The notes beneath the pieces were generated by a model. The model ran no database searches, was not told where the DNA came from, and saw nothing but the letters and a program-made list of their open reading frames with translations. This document shows positions 13,589-19,879 of a stretch of 23,793 bases of DNA, piece by piece (the stretch's first letter is position 1; each line of letters opens with the position of its first letter). A program made the position numbers and the translations under genes. Source of the stretch: a virus; the IMG/VR virus record IMGVR_UViG_3300001352_000015, positions 1-23,793 of that record; one strand, written 5' to 3'.

Positions 13589-13885
13589 TTACGCTCCGAA
13601 TATATGCTTCATGCTTGAGGATAAGTCATGCATTCCCGCATTGGCCAGCATCCTAGAAACTGAATGGTAGGATACCGGATCATCATACCTTTCGTCCATT
13701 ACATCTGGTATTAATTCTTGTGTTACCATAACTGAAGATAATTTTAAGTCTTTGCCCGACTTGTCCAACATTTCAGTTAATGCAGAGGTACACGCCTCTG
13801 TTTCGCTCGAGGCTTCGGTGATTACCGACCAGTCTGAGCACTTTACTAAAAAGAACCTTCCATCACTTAAATCTAAAAACTTCAT
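13589..13885 (-). CDS. Small conserved-looking phage protein of unknown function
   Basis: The product has 98 residues. I do not recognise a family. It reads as a compact beta-beta-alpha start (FLDLSDGRFFLVKCSDWSVIT, then ASSETEACTSALTEMLDKSG), resembling small phage early proteins, with a C-terminal helical stretch (HSVSRMLANAGMHDLSSSMKHIFG). It is the first gene of the leftward transcript. The promoter TTGACA-17-TATAGT predicts transcription starting on its ATG, so its mRNA would be leaderless. Being first behind a host-type promoter suggests early expression. Confidence 0.6.
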   Translation of the reverse strand: MKFLDLSDGRFFLVKCSDWSVITEASSETEACTSALTEMLDKSGKDLKLSSVMVTQELIPDVMDERYDDPVSYHSVSRMLANAGMHDLSSSMKHIFGA

Positions 13886-13891
13886 TCAACT

Positions 13892-13920
13892 ACTATATCA
13901 CCATCTATACAATTTGTCAA
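13892..13920 (-). promoter_or_regulatory. Sigma-70-type promoter of the leftward operon, leaderless
   Basis: On the minus strand a consensus TTGACA (13915-13920) is followed after 17 bases by TATAGT (13892-13897). Counting 7 bases on from the -10 places +1 at 13885, the A of the ATG. There is no room for a Shine-Dalgarno. Confidence 0.75.
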
Positions 13921-14023
13921 TTCTTATATTTATATAATATTAAAAAAATATATTAATGTATATCTATATTATTAACATTGTACAATTAATTGTATGTCGC
14001 ATGTACAGTTTTTTGAATGTTGC
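13921..14023. promoter_or_regulatory. A/T-rich divergent intergenic core with a 14-bp palindrome
   Basis: Between the two -35 elements lies about 100 bases of nearly pure A/T (especially 13921-13979), followed by the perfect palindrome TACAATTAATTGTA at 13981-13994 and a partial repeat, ATGTACA, at 14001-14007. It could be an operator controlling both promoters, an UP-element region, or an easily melted origin. Nothing here encodes a plausible protein or structured RNA that I can see. Confidence 0.5.
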
Positions 14024-14052
14024 TTGACAAAAGTAAGCTTTTATGATATTAT
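14024..14052 (+). promoter_or_regulatory. Sigma-70-type promoter of the rightward operon, leaderless
   Basis: TTGACA (14024-14029), a 17-base spacer and TATTAT (14047-14052). The predicted +1 at 14058-14059 coincides with the first in-frame ATG at 14058 that lies outside the promoter. No Shine-Dalgarno is possible. Confidence 0.75.
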
Positions 14053-14057
14053 CAAAC

Positions 14058-14372
14058 ATGATGAAAAAATTCACACAAATTCCAGTCGTTGTACAAGAAG
14101 ATATTATCAATGGAAACTTAATTGGTAATGATTTAGTTGTATATAACTATCTTGTTTCCAAGGCGTCCCACGGAAAGCCAATCTTTTTTTCTAACGAAAG
14201 AATAGGGTTGGATCTTGGGGGAATGTCATACGGAAAAATATCAGGAAGTCTTAACAGGTTAGCCAAGGCCAAGCATATCAAAAGAAAAAAAACTTGCAAT
14301 AAAACATTAACCCAGTTAACTACTGTAGTACTCGGCGGAGATAACGTAATAATAAGAGGCAGTAGACAGTGA
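14058..14372 (+). CDS. Small winged-helix DNA-binding protein, putative phage regulator
   Basis: The product has 104 residues from the ATG at 14058. A longer frame starts at 14043, but that ATG lies inside the promoter spacer and -10 region, so I reject it; 14061 is also possible. The pattern is winged helix-turn-helix: GNDLVVYNYLVSKASHGKPIFFSNERIGLDLGGMSYGKISGSLNRLAKAKHIKRKKT. It shows a first helix, then an 'S...Ia..l..s...i...l..L...g.I.r' recognition motif, then a beta wing (LTQLTTVVLGG). It is basic overall. As the first gene of the rightward transcript, next to two divergent promoters and a palindrome, an autoregulatory transcription-switch role is plausible. A replication-initiator fragment is the main alternative. 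Confidence 0.6.
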   Translation: MMKKFTQIPVVVQEDIINGNLIGNDLVVYNYLVSKASHGKPIFFSNERIGLDLGGMSYGKISGSLNRLAKAKHIKRKKTCNKTLTQLTTVVLGGDNVIIRGSRQ

Positions 14373-15319
14373 AGGTATCAGTAAGAATGGAGGGAGGGCT
14401 AGGAGACCATTTTGCGGCAAATCGTTTTGTTCCCGCAATAAAGGAGCTTTACCCAGATTGCTCTATAGATTTATTCTCAGACACACAAGGAAGCGAGAGT
14501 CAATCAAAGATACTTAATAAAATGTGGCCTTCTCATTTTAATGAAACATTCATCATTAAAGAAAAAAAATACAAAACATTTAAAATAAAATCATCCAATT
14601 TTCCAGATGAAGATCACATCGGCAATATAAAGAATGTACCCGATAACATATTCAATAAAATGAATAAAGAATATGATAAATTTTATGATCTACATATCGA
14701 TTCATTGGAATGGTTAAATTATAATTTTGACTGGTTTAAAAGATTTAATTTTTTCCCAAAACCAGAATGCCAAATAAACTCAAAAATAGATCTTCCAGAA
14801 AGATTCATAATGTCACATCTATATGCTAGAGATGGGGCAGATTCGAATATGGAAGATTGGTATATTGATAAACTCTTAAAGAATATTGCTCTAGAGTTTG
14901 ACGTGGTAGTACTTATGGATAAAGATTCCAAACACAAGTATCAAGATATAATTAATGACGAAAACCCTCGACTACACTTTGTGGAAGCTTCGCTAACAGA
15001 CATCTTCTTTATATCAAGTAAGTGTATCGCCGCCTTTGGAATTGATTCTGGAATAAGATTCATCCCCTACCACTATGGAAAGCCCACTTTTACGTTCTCA
15101 AAGTACTGCGAGTCTTACGGCGTAACTCAATATTCATATCTAATAAGATGGCTTTTTAATGAAAAGTTCGTGCTTCCCTTACACTACGACGTTAAGAGTG
15201 CGGGACAAATAATCAAAAACACATTAAGAAATCCTGCATACAGACTTTATCCATTTCTGCTGGATAATATCGAAAAGCTTGTAGCTCAGAGAAACATAAC
15301 GGAATATATCACAGAATGA
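14369..15319 (+). CDS. GT9/heptosyltransferase-like glycosyltransferase (GT-B fold)
   Basis: The product has 316 residues from a GTG at 14369 that overlaps the previous stop (GTGA). An in-frame ATG seven codons into the protein would remove the first strand, so GTG is preferred. KVSVRMEGGLGDHFAANRF (2-20) is the glycine-rich N-terminal loop seen in GT9 and related GT-B enzymes ('GglGD.l...p'). The C-terminal half has FIMSHLYARDGA, VVLMDKDSKHKYQDI and IAAFGIDSGIRFIPYHYGKPTFTF near 225-250. The last matches the 'g.DsG..hlA...gkP.i.l' donor-binding motif. This supports sugar transfer from an ADP-, GDP- or similar nucleotide donor. It opens the rightward glycan run. Confidence 0.65.
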   Translation: MKVSVRMEGGLGDHFAANRFVPAIKELYPDCSIDLFSDTQGSESQSKILNKMWPSHFNETFIIKEKKYKTFKIKSSNFPDEDHIGNIKNVPDNIFNKMNKEYDKFYDLHIDSLEWLNYNFDWFKRFNFFPKPECQINSKIDLPERFIMSHLYARDGADSNMEDWYIDKLLKNIALEFDVVVLMDKDSKHKYQDIINDENPRLHFVEASLTDIFFISSKCIAAFGIDSGIRFIPYHYGKPTFTFSKYCESYGVTQYSYLIRWLFNEKFVLPLHYDVKSAGQIIKNTLRNPAYRLYPFLLDNIEKLVAQRNITEYITE

Positions 15320-16134
15320 AAACAGCGCTACTATTTAGCGGAAAACTAGGAGACTGGGAAAACTGCATAGAATCCATAACGAAAAACATAATACAACCTC
15401 TCAGTCCAGATATTTTTATCAGCACTTGGGATGACCAACCCTATCAAGAATTCTGCCAATACTACAGGCCCACAAGGCAGCACATCTTAAATTTCGATCA
15501 AGTAATGAAAGTGGTAGGGTCAATAGATCAATTAAAACTCGAACCCAACCCAGGATTAATACCTATGCTAGCAGGACTAAAGACTTGCCACACAATGTAT
15601 CAGGATTACATTACTTACAAAAAAACTGAGTACGATCTAGTTGTCAGATTACGCCCAGATGTACAAGTTCTCGAGCCAATCAAAATTCACGAAAAAAATG
15701 ATTGCATAAAAAATAAATTAATTAGGTTACCCTTATTTGAGAGTGAAAACATTTACAACCACGAAGAAGAATTAAAAAAAGAATTTAGCTTCAGTTTTGT
15801 TTATGAAAAACAATCCTTACTAAATCAAATCAATGATCAATTTGCCATTGGGCACCCAGATCAAATGGATAAATATTTTAATTGCCTATCATTTATAAGG
15901 CAAGCCATAAAAATAATGTGGGAATGTGGATACCCGGAATATATGATTAAGGTTCCCGAATCAGTCATAACCATGTGTCTTAATTTGCAAAACTGCAAAT
16001 ACAAGCAATTAACCGGAACCAACTCTTTTGGCAACATAAAAACTATTTTATGCAAAGATGGAAAAAAGTGGAGAAACCAAGGACACAACTCTACAATCTA
16101 CAATGAAAGCCCCAATAGTACTAACAGCCTATAA
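15316..16134 (+). CDS. Putative GT-A glycosyltransferase of the 'RLRPD' type
   Basis: The product has 272 residues. It opens MKTALLFSGKLGDWENCIES, a start seen in a group of viral and bacterial LPS/capsule glycosyltransferase-like proteins, followed by PDIFISTWDD. The central motif YDLVVRLRPDVQV (106-118) supplies a DxD-like acidic site (RPD), and NDQFAIGHPDQMDKYF (173-188) matches the conserved 'DQfa.g....M..Y' motif of the same group. The start codon overlaps the previous stop region by 4 bases. The last 32 bases overlap the next gene. The family is not formally named here; the function as a glycosyltransferase is inferred from motifs and setting. Confidence 0.55.
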   Translation: MKTALLFSGKLGDWENCIESITKNIIQPLSPDIFISTWDDQPYQEFCQYYRPTRQHILNFDQVMKVVGSIDQLKLEPNPGLIPMLAGLKTCHTMYQDYITYKKTEYDLVVRLRPDVQVLEPIKIHEKNDCIKNKLIRLPLFESENIYNHEEELKKEFSFSFVYEKQSLLNQINDQFAIGHPDQMDKYFNCLSFIRQAIKIMWECGYPEYMIKVPESVITMCLNLQNCKYKQLTGTNSFGNIKTILCKDGKKWRNQGHNSTIYNESPNSTNSL

Positions 16135-17005
16135 TAGACCTGATTACTTTGAGCAAGTCTTAGATTCATTATCTCCGCAATGTTGGGACAGGAAGGTTTA
16201 TTGTGTTGTCGATGGACCTAGATTCAAGGAAGATATTCCCTTAATTGAAGATTCATTTAAACTGGTCAACCAATTCATTCCTCACTGCGAAACAGTGATA
16301 TCAAAATCAAACCAAGGTGTTGCTAGGATAATGAAATACGCAAGAGAGTTAGCCCTTAAAGACCATGAATTTGCTATAATCATTGAAGACGATTCCGTAT
16401 TGCAACCTCATTACATACAGCAGTTAGATTTTCTTATTGATAAATTTAAAGACGACGAAAGAATAGCAATGATTAATTGCTTCGGAGAGCATCATCGATC
16501 AAAGAAAACTCACCGTTATTCATATATAAATTATTTACATGATAGAGACGACAGGCTTTCTCTAAATATTCAAGAAGACAATAAAGATAAACTCATTTTA
16601 ATGGATCATCTTTGGGCTTATGCAATAAGGAGATCTTCTTACGAATCAATATGTGACATACTAGAGTCATACTGGAAGTTATTGCCGCAAGAATATAGAT
16701 TCAGACCTCATGGAGAAATTTTAAAATTAATGTCTTCCATTGGAGCTGATCCAAGAAAAATTGTCTCAAGTCAAGACTCATGCACCTCAGCAGCCTTTGC
16801 GGCTAGGGGTTTTATTAAAGTATCTACGTTCACTAATAACTTCAACTACATAGGAGAAATAGGAGAGCATAGCAACCCTGAAAATTTCAAACTTGATAGT
16901 TGGTTAAACCAAGAAGTTTACAAAAAATTTCAAAACAACTTTATTTGGAACGAGGATATATTTACAGAAATCAAATCCCACATGAAAAACAAATATTTAA
17001 AATGA
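16103..17005 (+). CDS. GT-A glycosyltransferase (GT2/GNT-I-like)
   Basis: The product has 300 residues from the ATG at 16103. An upstream in-frame ATG at 16058 would add 15 poorly conserved-looking residues lying wholly within the previous gene; MKAPIVLTAYNRPDYFEQVL is the typical start of this fold. AIIIEDDSVLQPHY contains the EDD metal site at 95-97. The 'DHLWAYAIRR' stretch near 168 resembles the 'g.aWa..r..w' acceptor loop, and FGEHHR lies between. The pattern is like GNT-I (N-acetylglucosaminyltransferase) relatives and GT2 enzymes. It overlaps the previous gene by 32 bases and the next by 4 (ATGA). Donor sugar unknown. Confidence 0.7.
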   Translation: MKAPIVLTAYNRPDYFEQVLDSLSPQCWDRKVYCVVDGPRFKEDIPLIEDSFKLVNQFIPHCETVISKSNQGVARIMKYARELALKDHEFAIIIEDDSVLQPHYIQQLDFLIDKFKDDERIAMINCFGEHHRSKKTHRYSYINYLHDRDDRLSLNIQEDNKDKLILMDHLWAYAIRRSSYESICDILESYWKLLPQEYRFRPHGEILKLMSSIGADPRKIVSSQDSCTSAAFAARGFIKVSTFTNNFNYIGEIGEHSNPENFKLDSWLNQEVYKKFQNNFIWNEDIFTEIKSHMKNKYLK

Positions 17006-17763
17006 AAAAAATAGGATCAATAACAAGCGTCAAGCCTAATCAGAGAATTTTAGCAAGAACACTAAAATCAATTCTCAATTATCAAAACGACCTAGATTTT
17101 GTATACGTTAATTTGTGCGATAGCGCACTAAGAGGAGATCATCTATCATTTCACAATAAGGAGTTAAGCGAAGAACTTTTTAATATTATAAATGAAAATA
17201 ACAATTTTCTAAAGTTAATTTGGTGCAAAGACTTAGGCCCATATACAAAACTTTTACCCACATTAAGTAAACATAAAAATGAAGATTGCATAATTATCAC
17301 TTTTGACGATGATACAATATATCACCCAAACCTAATCAGCAATTACATATCTGAATTTAATAAAAAACCAGGAATACTAACAGCAAGAGGATTCACCTTA
17401 GATATAAGTAAGGGCTGGAAAAATGTTGACTACAGAATTAGAGTTGAGCCCAAAAATAATGATTGCGTACATAATTTTCACACAGGAAAAGGCACAGTGT
17501 TATATAGTCCACTTTTATTTAAAGAAATCGAAAGCATTTTCAATTCAGATGTATATATGAAACTATGCCCAACAAATGATGATACTTGGTTTAACTTTTT
17601 TAGAATAAATCAAAAAATACCATGCAGATTAGTGCATAGCCTTCCCTATTCAGTTGCCGACTTAACAAACCATAACTGCGCCCTGCAGACAATTAACTGT
17701 GCAAATGCAAGTAGAGTTAATAATCAGCAAATACAGAATTGTGTTAAATATTTTAATTTATGA
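17002..17763 (+). CDS. Glycosyltransferase-like protein with DDD motif (GT-A)
   Basis: The product has 253 residues from the ATG at 17002, which overlaps the previous stop (ATGA). A frame extending back to 16900 would lie inside the previous gene and lacks support. It starts with SITSVKPNQRILARTLKSIL, the 'S.ts...Ri....tl.Sil.Q' motif of a bacterial LPS glycosyltransferase group. GPYTKLLPTL then leads to IIITFDDDTIYHPN with the DDD metal site at 102-104. CPTNDDTWFNFFRI near 192 is the conserved 'p.DD.Wf' motif of the same group. It is probably an inverting enzyme using a nucleotide sugar. The C-terminal residues NCANASRVNNQQIQ are polar and variable. Confidence 0.65.
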   Translation: MKKIGSITSVKPNQRILARTLKSILNYQNDLDFVYVNLCDSALRGDHLSFHNKELSEELFNIINENNNFLKLIWCKDLGPYTKLLPTLSKHKNEDCIIITFDDDTIYHPNLISNYISEFNKKPGILTARGFTLDISKGWKNVDYRIRVEPKNNDCVHNFHTGKGTVLYSPLLFKEIESIFNSDVYMKLCPTNDDTWFNFFRINQKIPCRLVHSLPYSVADLTNHNCALQTINCANASRVNNQQIQNCVKYFNL

Positions 17764-18416
17764 TAGAACACTTATTAAATGTATACCATTGTCCCAGTAA
17801 AATTAGAATAGGACCCAGAAGCGACGGTGGATATGTAGTTGACAGCAGCAACCTATCGGAGCAATTAATATCAGCTGGCTGCAATAATGAGACTTTATTT
17901 GAGTCAGAATACTTAAAAATACTACCTAATTCAAAAATTAAAATTTACGACCAAGGCGGAAGATGTGACTTGTCAAATAGTGACCCAAGGGTTAGCTTTA
18001 CTCAAAAATTTATAAAATCAATAGAAGATTTAGATATAACAGATGATTCCGTTTTATCTATAGATATAGAATCACATGAAATAAATTTAATCCAAGAAAG
18101 CGATATAGAATCCCTTTCAAAGATCAAGCAACTATTAATTGAATTCCACTTTTGGAACAATCCAAAAGAATGTGAAATTAAAGATATGTTCATTAAATTA
18201 AATAAAGTTTTTACATTAGTACATATTCATGCCAATAATAATAGAAGAACCTTCTATAAAAACAACATACCACAAGTAATAGAGCTTACATATGTAAATA
18301 AAAAAAATTGCAATTACAACCATCTTGAAAAATCAACCCTACCAACACCAAACTTAGATTTTCCAAATAATCCCAATCGGGCAGATATAAAATTAGACTG
18401 GATTAACAAAAAATAA
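17760..18416 (+). CDS. FkbM-like methyltransferase (divergent)
   Basis: The product has 218 residues, overlapping the previous stop by 4 bases. KIRIGPRSDGGYVVDSS (14-30) matches the 'riG...DGgYvv' opening of the FkbM/METTL24-type methyltransferase group. The SAM-binding stretch is recognisable but worn: LISAGCNNETLFESEYL (usually 'SfGvg.d..FE..l'), KIKIYDQ (usually 'fDp') and VLSIDIESHEINLI (101-110; usually 'KiDiEG.E...l'). An IPQVIELTYVNK strand closes the fold. Such enzymes O-methylate sugars or other small groups on polysaccharides. The substituted G after 'DIE' (Ser here) may reduce activity, so either a divergent active enzyme or a binding relative is possible. Confidence 0.55.
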   Translation: MIEHLLNVYHCPSKIRIGPRSDGGYVVDSSNLSEQLISAGCNNETLFESEYLKILPNSKIKIYDQGGRCDLSNSDPRVSFTQKFIKSIEDLDITDDSVLSIDIESHEINLIQESDIESLSKIKQLLIEFHFWNNPKECEIKDMFIKLNKVFTLVHIHANNNRRTFYKNNIPQVIELTYVNKKNCNYNHLEKSTLPTPNLDFPNNPNRADIKLDWINKK

Positions 18417-18432
18417 TAAATTAATTAAATAA

Positions 18433-19245
18433 ATGAAAATAGTCGCAGGAATACAATGTTATAACGAAGAAGATTTCATAAGGGAATCTATATCAAGCTT
18501 ATATTTGTTTTGTGATAAAATCATCATAACAGAAGGTTGCTGGGAAAGTAGCATAAAAATAGGCAAGAGCCCAAGAAGTTCAGACAATACAATTAACTAT
18601 ATAAAATCTATACCAGACCCATACAACAAAATAAAACTTTATCATTTCAACGGGTACAATCAAATGAGTCATAGGCACTTTACCTTAGAAAAAGCAAAAC
18701 AATACAAACCCGACTGGTATCTTAATGGAGATGGAGATGAAATTTTTCATGAAAACGAAATCGATTTTTTAATTAAAAATTTAAGTTCTGGAGTTAATGC
18801 ATTAAATCCAATGCATAAGTTATTTTGGAACGGTTTAGAGTTTTACGAAGAATGGAAGCCTATGGGTAGATTTTTTAAATTATCAAACTTAAATCCAAAC
18901 AAAGTTAAGGCATCAAAATTTAATTGCAACCATATCGATTACCCAGGAAATATTTTTAGCAATCCATTAACACCAAAAGATATTTACATATATCACCCAT
19001 CATACAGTAAAAATATTTCCCGACAGCAATTAAAAATAAACCACAGAAGCATAGATGATAAAACAAAATTCCCGCATTATATACAAGATGACTTAATGAT
19101 TAGGGGAAATCAAAATCTAAAATCTTGGCTAAAAAGTCTTACGCTTCATGAAGAAAATAAACTCCCAAAATGCCTACAAAAACATAAACTCTGTAATAAA
19201 AATTCAAAATTTCATAATTTAATAAATCTAGCAAAAAATGCATAA
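18433..19245 (+). CDS. GT2-like glycosyltransferase with GDGDE motif
   Basis: The product has 270 residues. MKIVAGIQCYNEEDFIRESI is the start of GT2-family enzymes ('i..yNee..i..sl'). PDWYLNGDGDEIF near 93-105 provides the DxD metal site at 100-102, followed by E103. The later CNHIDYPGNIF and IYIYHPSYSKN stretches resemble the substrate-side half of beta-1,4-type or LPS-core GT2 enzymes. It is separated from the upstream gene by 16 A/T-rich bases without a Shine-Dalgarno, and overlaps the next gene by 8 bases. The sugar is unknown. Confidence 0.7.
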   Translation: MKIVAGIQCYNEEDFIRESISSLYLFCDKIIITEGCWESSIKIGKSPRSSDNTINYIKSIPDPYNKIKLYHFNGYNQMSHRHFTLEKAKQYKPDWYLNGDGDEIFHENEIDFLIKNLSSGVNALNPMHKLFWNGLEFYEEWKPMGRFFKLSNLNPNKVKASKFNCNHIDYPGNIFSNPLTPKDIYIYHPSYSKNISRQQLKINHRSIDDKTKFPHYIQDDLMIRGNQNLKSWLKSLTLHEENKLPKCLQKHKLCNKNSKFHNLINLAKNA

Positions 19246-19879
19246 TTCAATGAACATAACATATACATACATTAGCCTTCAAAGAGATGAGTTGCGCTCT
19301 AAATTTGTAAATTCAATAGTAGATCAACACCCTCAAATAAAAGTCAATAAAGCCGTAGACCCCCAAGAAAAAAATGACTTAATAAACTTTTTGCGATATC
19401 TAGATAAAGAAGGCATACATATCGATAAAAAAAGAGACCCCAGAAACTACAAAGATCCACACTGCATAAAGTTCTTTTCTGCAAAAATCTCTATATTTGC
19501 TTCATACCTAAATGTCTTAAAAAAATACAAAGACTCAGATTACCTTGTTGTAATCCAAGACGACACCTATTTTAATAAAAGCTTTTTTAACGACATAAAT
19601 AACCTTATAAACTCAAATTATATGACAGATCAGGCTCCCTCTGCTCGTCTTGGTCAGTTTTTATCTGGAGCTATATTTAAAAAAAACTTTTACGACCTAG
19701 TGATTGAAAAATTAAAAAAAACAGGCATAGTAAGACCATTAGACCACACATTAAGCGGCTTAGCGCCCTGCGAAAAAATAATGCAAAATTGTAAACAAAA
19801 AATCGTCTGGGTACACAATTTTAAATCAAACGTCGGCCCGCCCCCTCAAAACCCCTCACCAATCAATATAAGTGATTAA
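19238..19879 (+). CDS. GT25-like glycosyltransferase
   Basis: The product has 213 residues from the ATG at 19238. An ATG at 19250 (four codons later) is equally usable and would give NITYTYISLQRDELR as the N-terminus, typical of GT25 ('i.y.islkRd..R'). SDYLVVIQDDTYFNKSFF carries the DD pair at 108-109 in the place of the EDD of GT25. SARLGQFLSGAIFKK and RPLDHTLSG follow as in that family. The enzyme is shorter than the GT25 domain of the 1883-3388 gene but has the same order of motifs. The last 8 bases overlap the HAD-nucleotidyltransferase gene. Confidence 0.6.
   Translation: MHNSMNITYTYISLQRDELRSKFVNSIVDQHPQIKVNKAVDPQEKNDLINFLRYLDKEGIHIDKKRDPRNYKDPHCIKFFSAKISIFASYLNVLKKYKDSDYLVVIQDDTYFNKSFFNDINNLINSNYMTDQAPSARLGQFLSGAIFKKNFYDLVIEKLKKTGIVRPLDHTLSGLAPCEKIMQNCKQKIVWVHNFKSNVGPPPQNPSPINISD

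Noticed and set aside
13927-13934. Minus-strand TATAAATA, identical to the T4 late-promoter consensus
   Set aside because: It sits in an almost pure A/T tract where such octamers are expected, is over 40 bases from the ATG, and a far better TTGACA-17-TATAGT promoter lies between it and the gene.
14043-14057. Upstream in-frame ATG that would lengthen the winged-helix protein by five residues
   Set aside because: It lies in the spacer just before and within the -10 (TATTAT, 14047-14052) of a strong promoter, so it would not be on the transcript; the ATG at 14058 fits the predicted +1.
16058-16102. Longer N-terminus for the GT2/GNT-I-like gene
   Set aside because: The extra 15 residues are encoded entirely within the upstream gene and do not resemble the family; the conserved first strand begins right after the ATG at 16103.
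16900-17001. Longer N-terminus for the DDD-motif glycosyltransferase
   Set aside because: It would overlap the preceding gene by over 100 bases in another frame; the ATG at 17002 gives an ATGA overlap and the expected family start.
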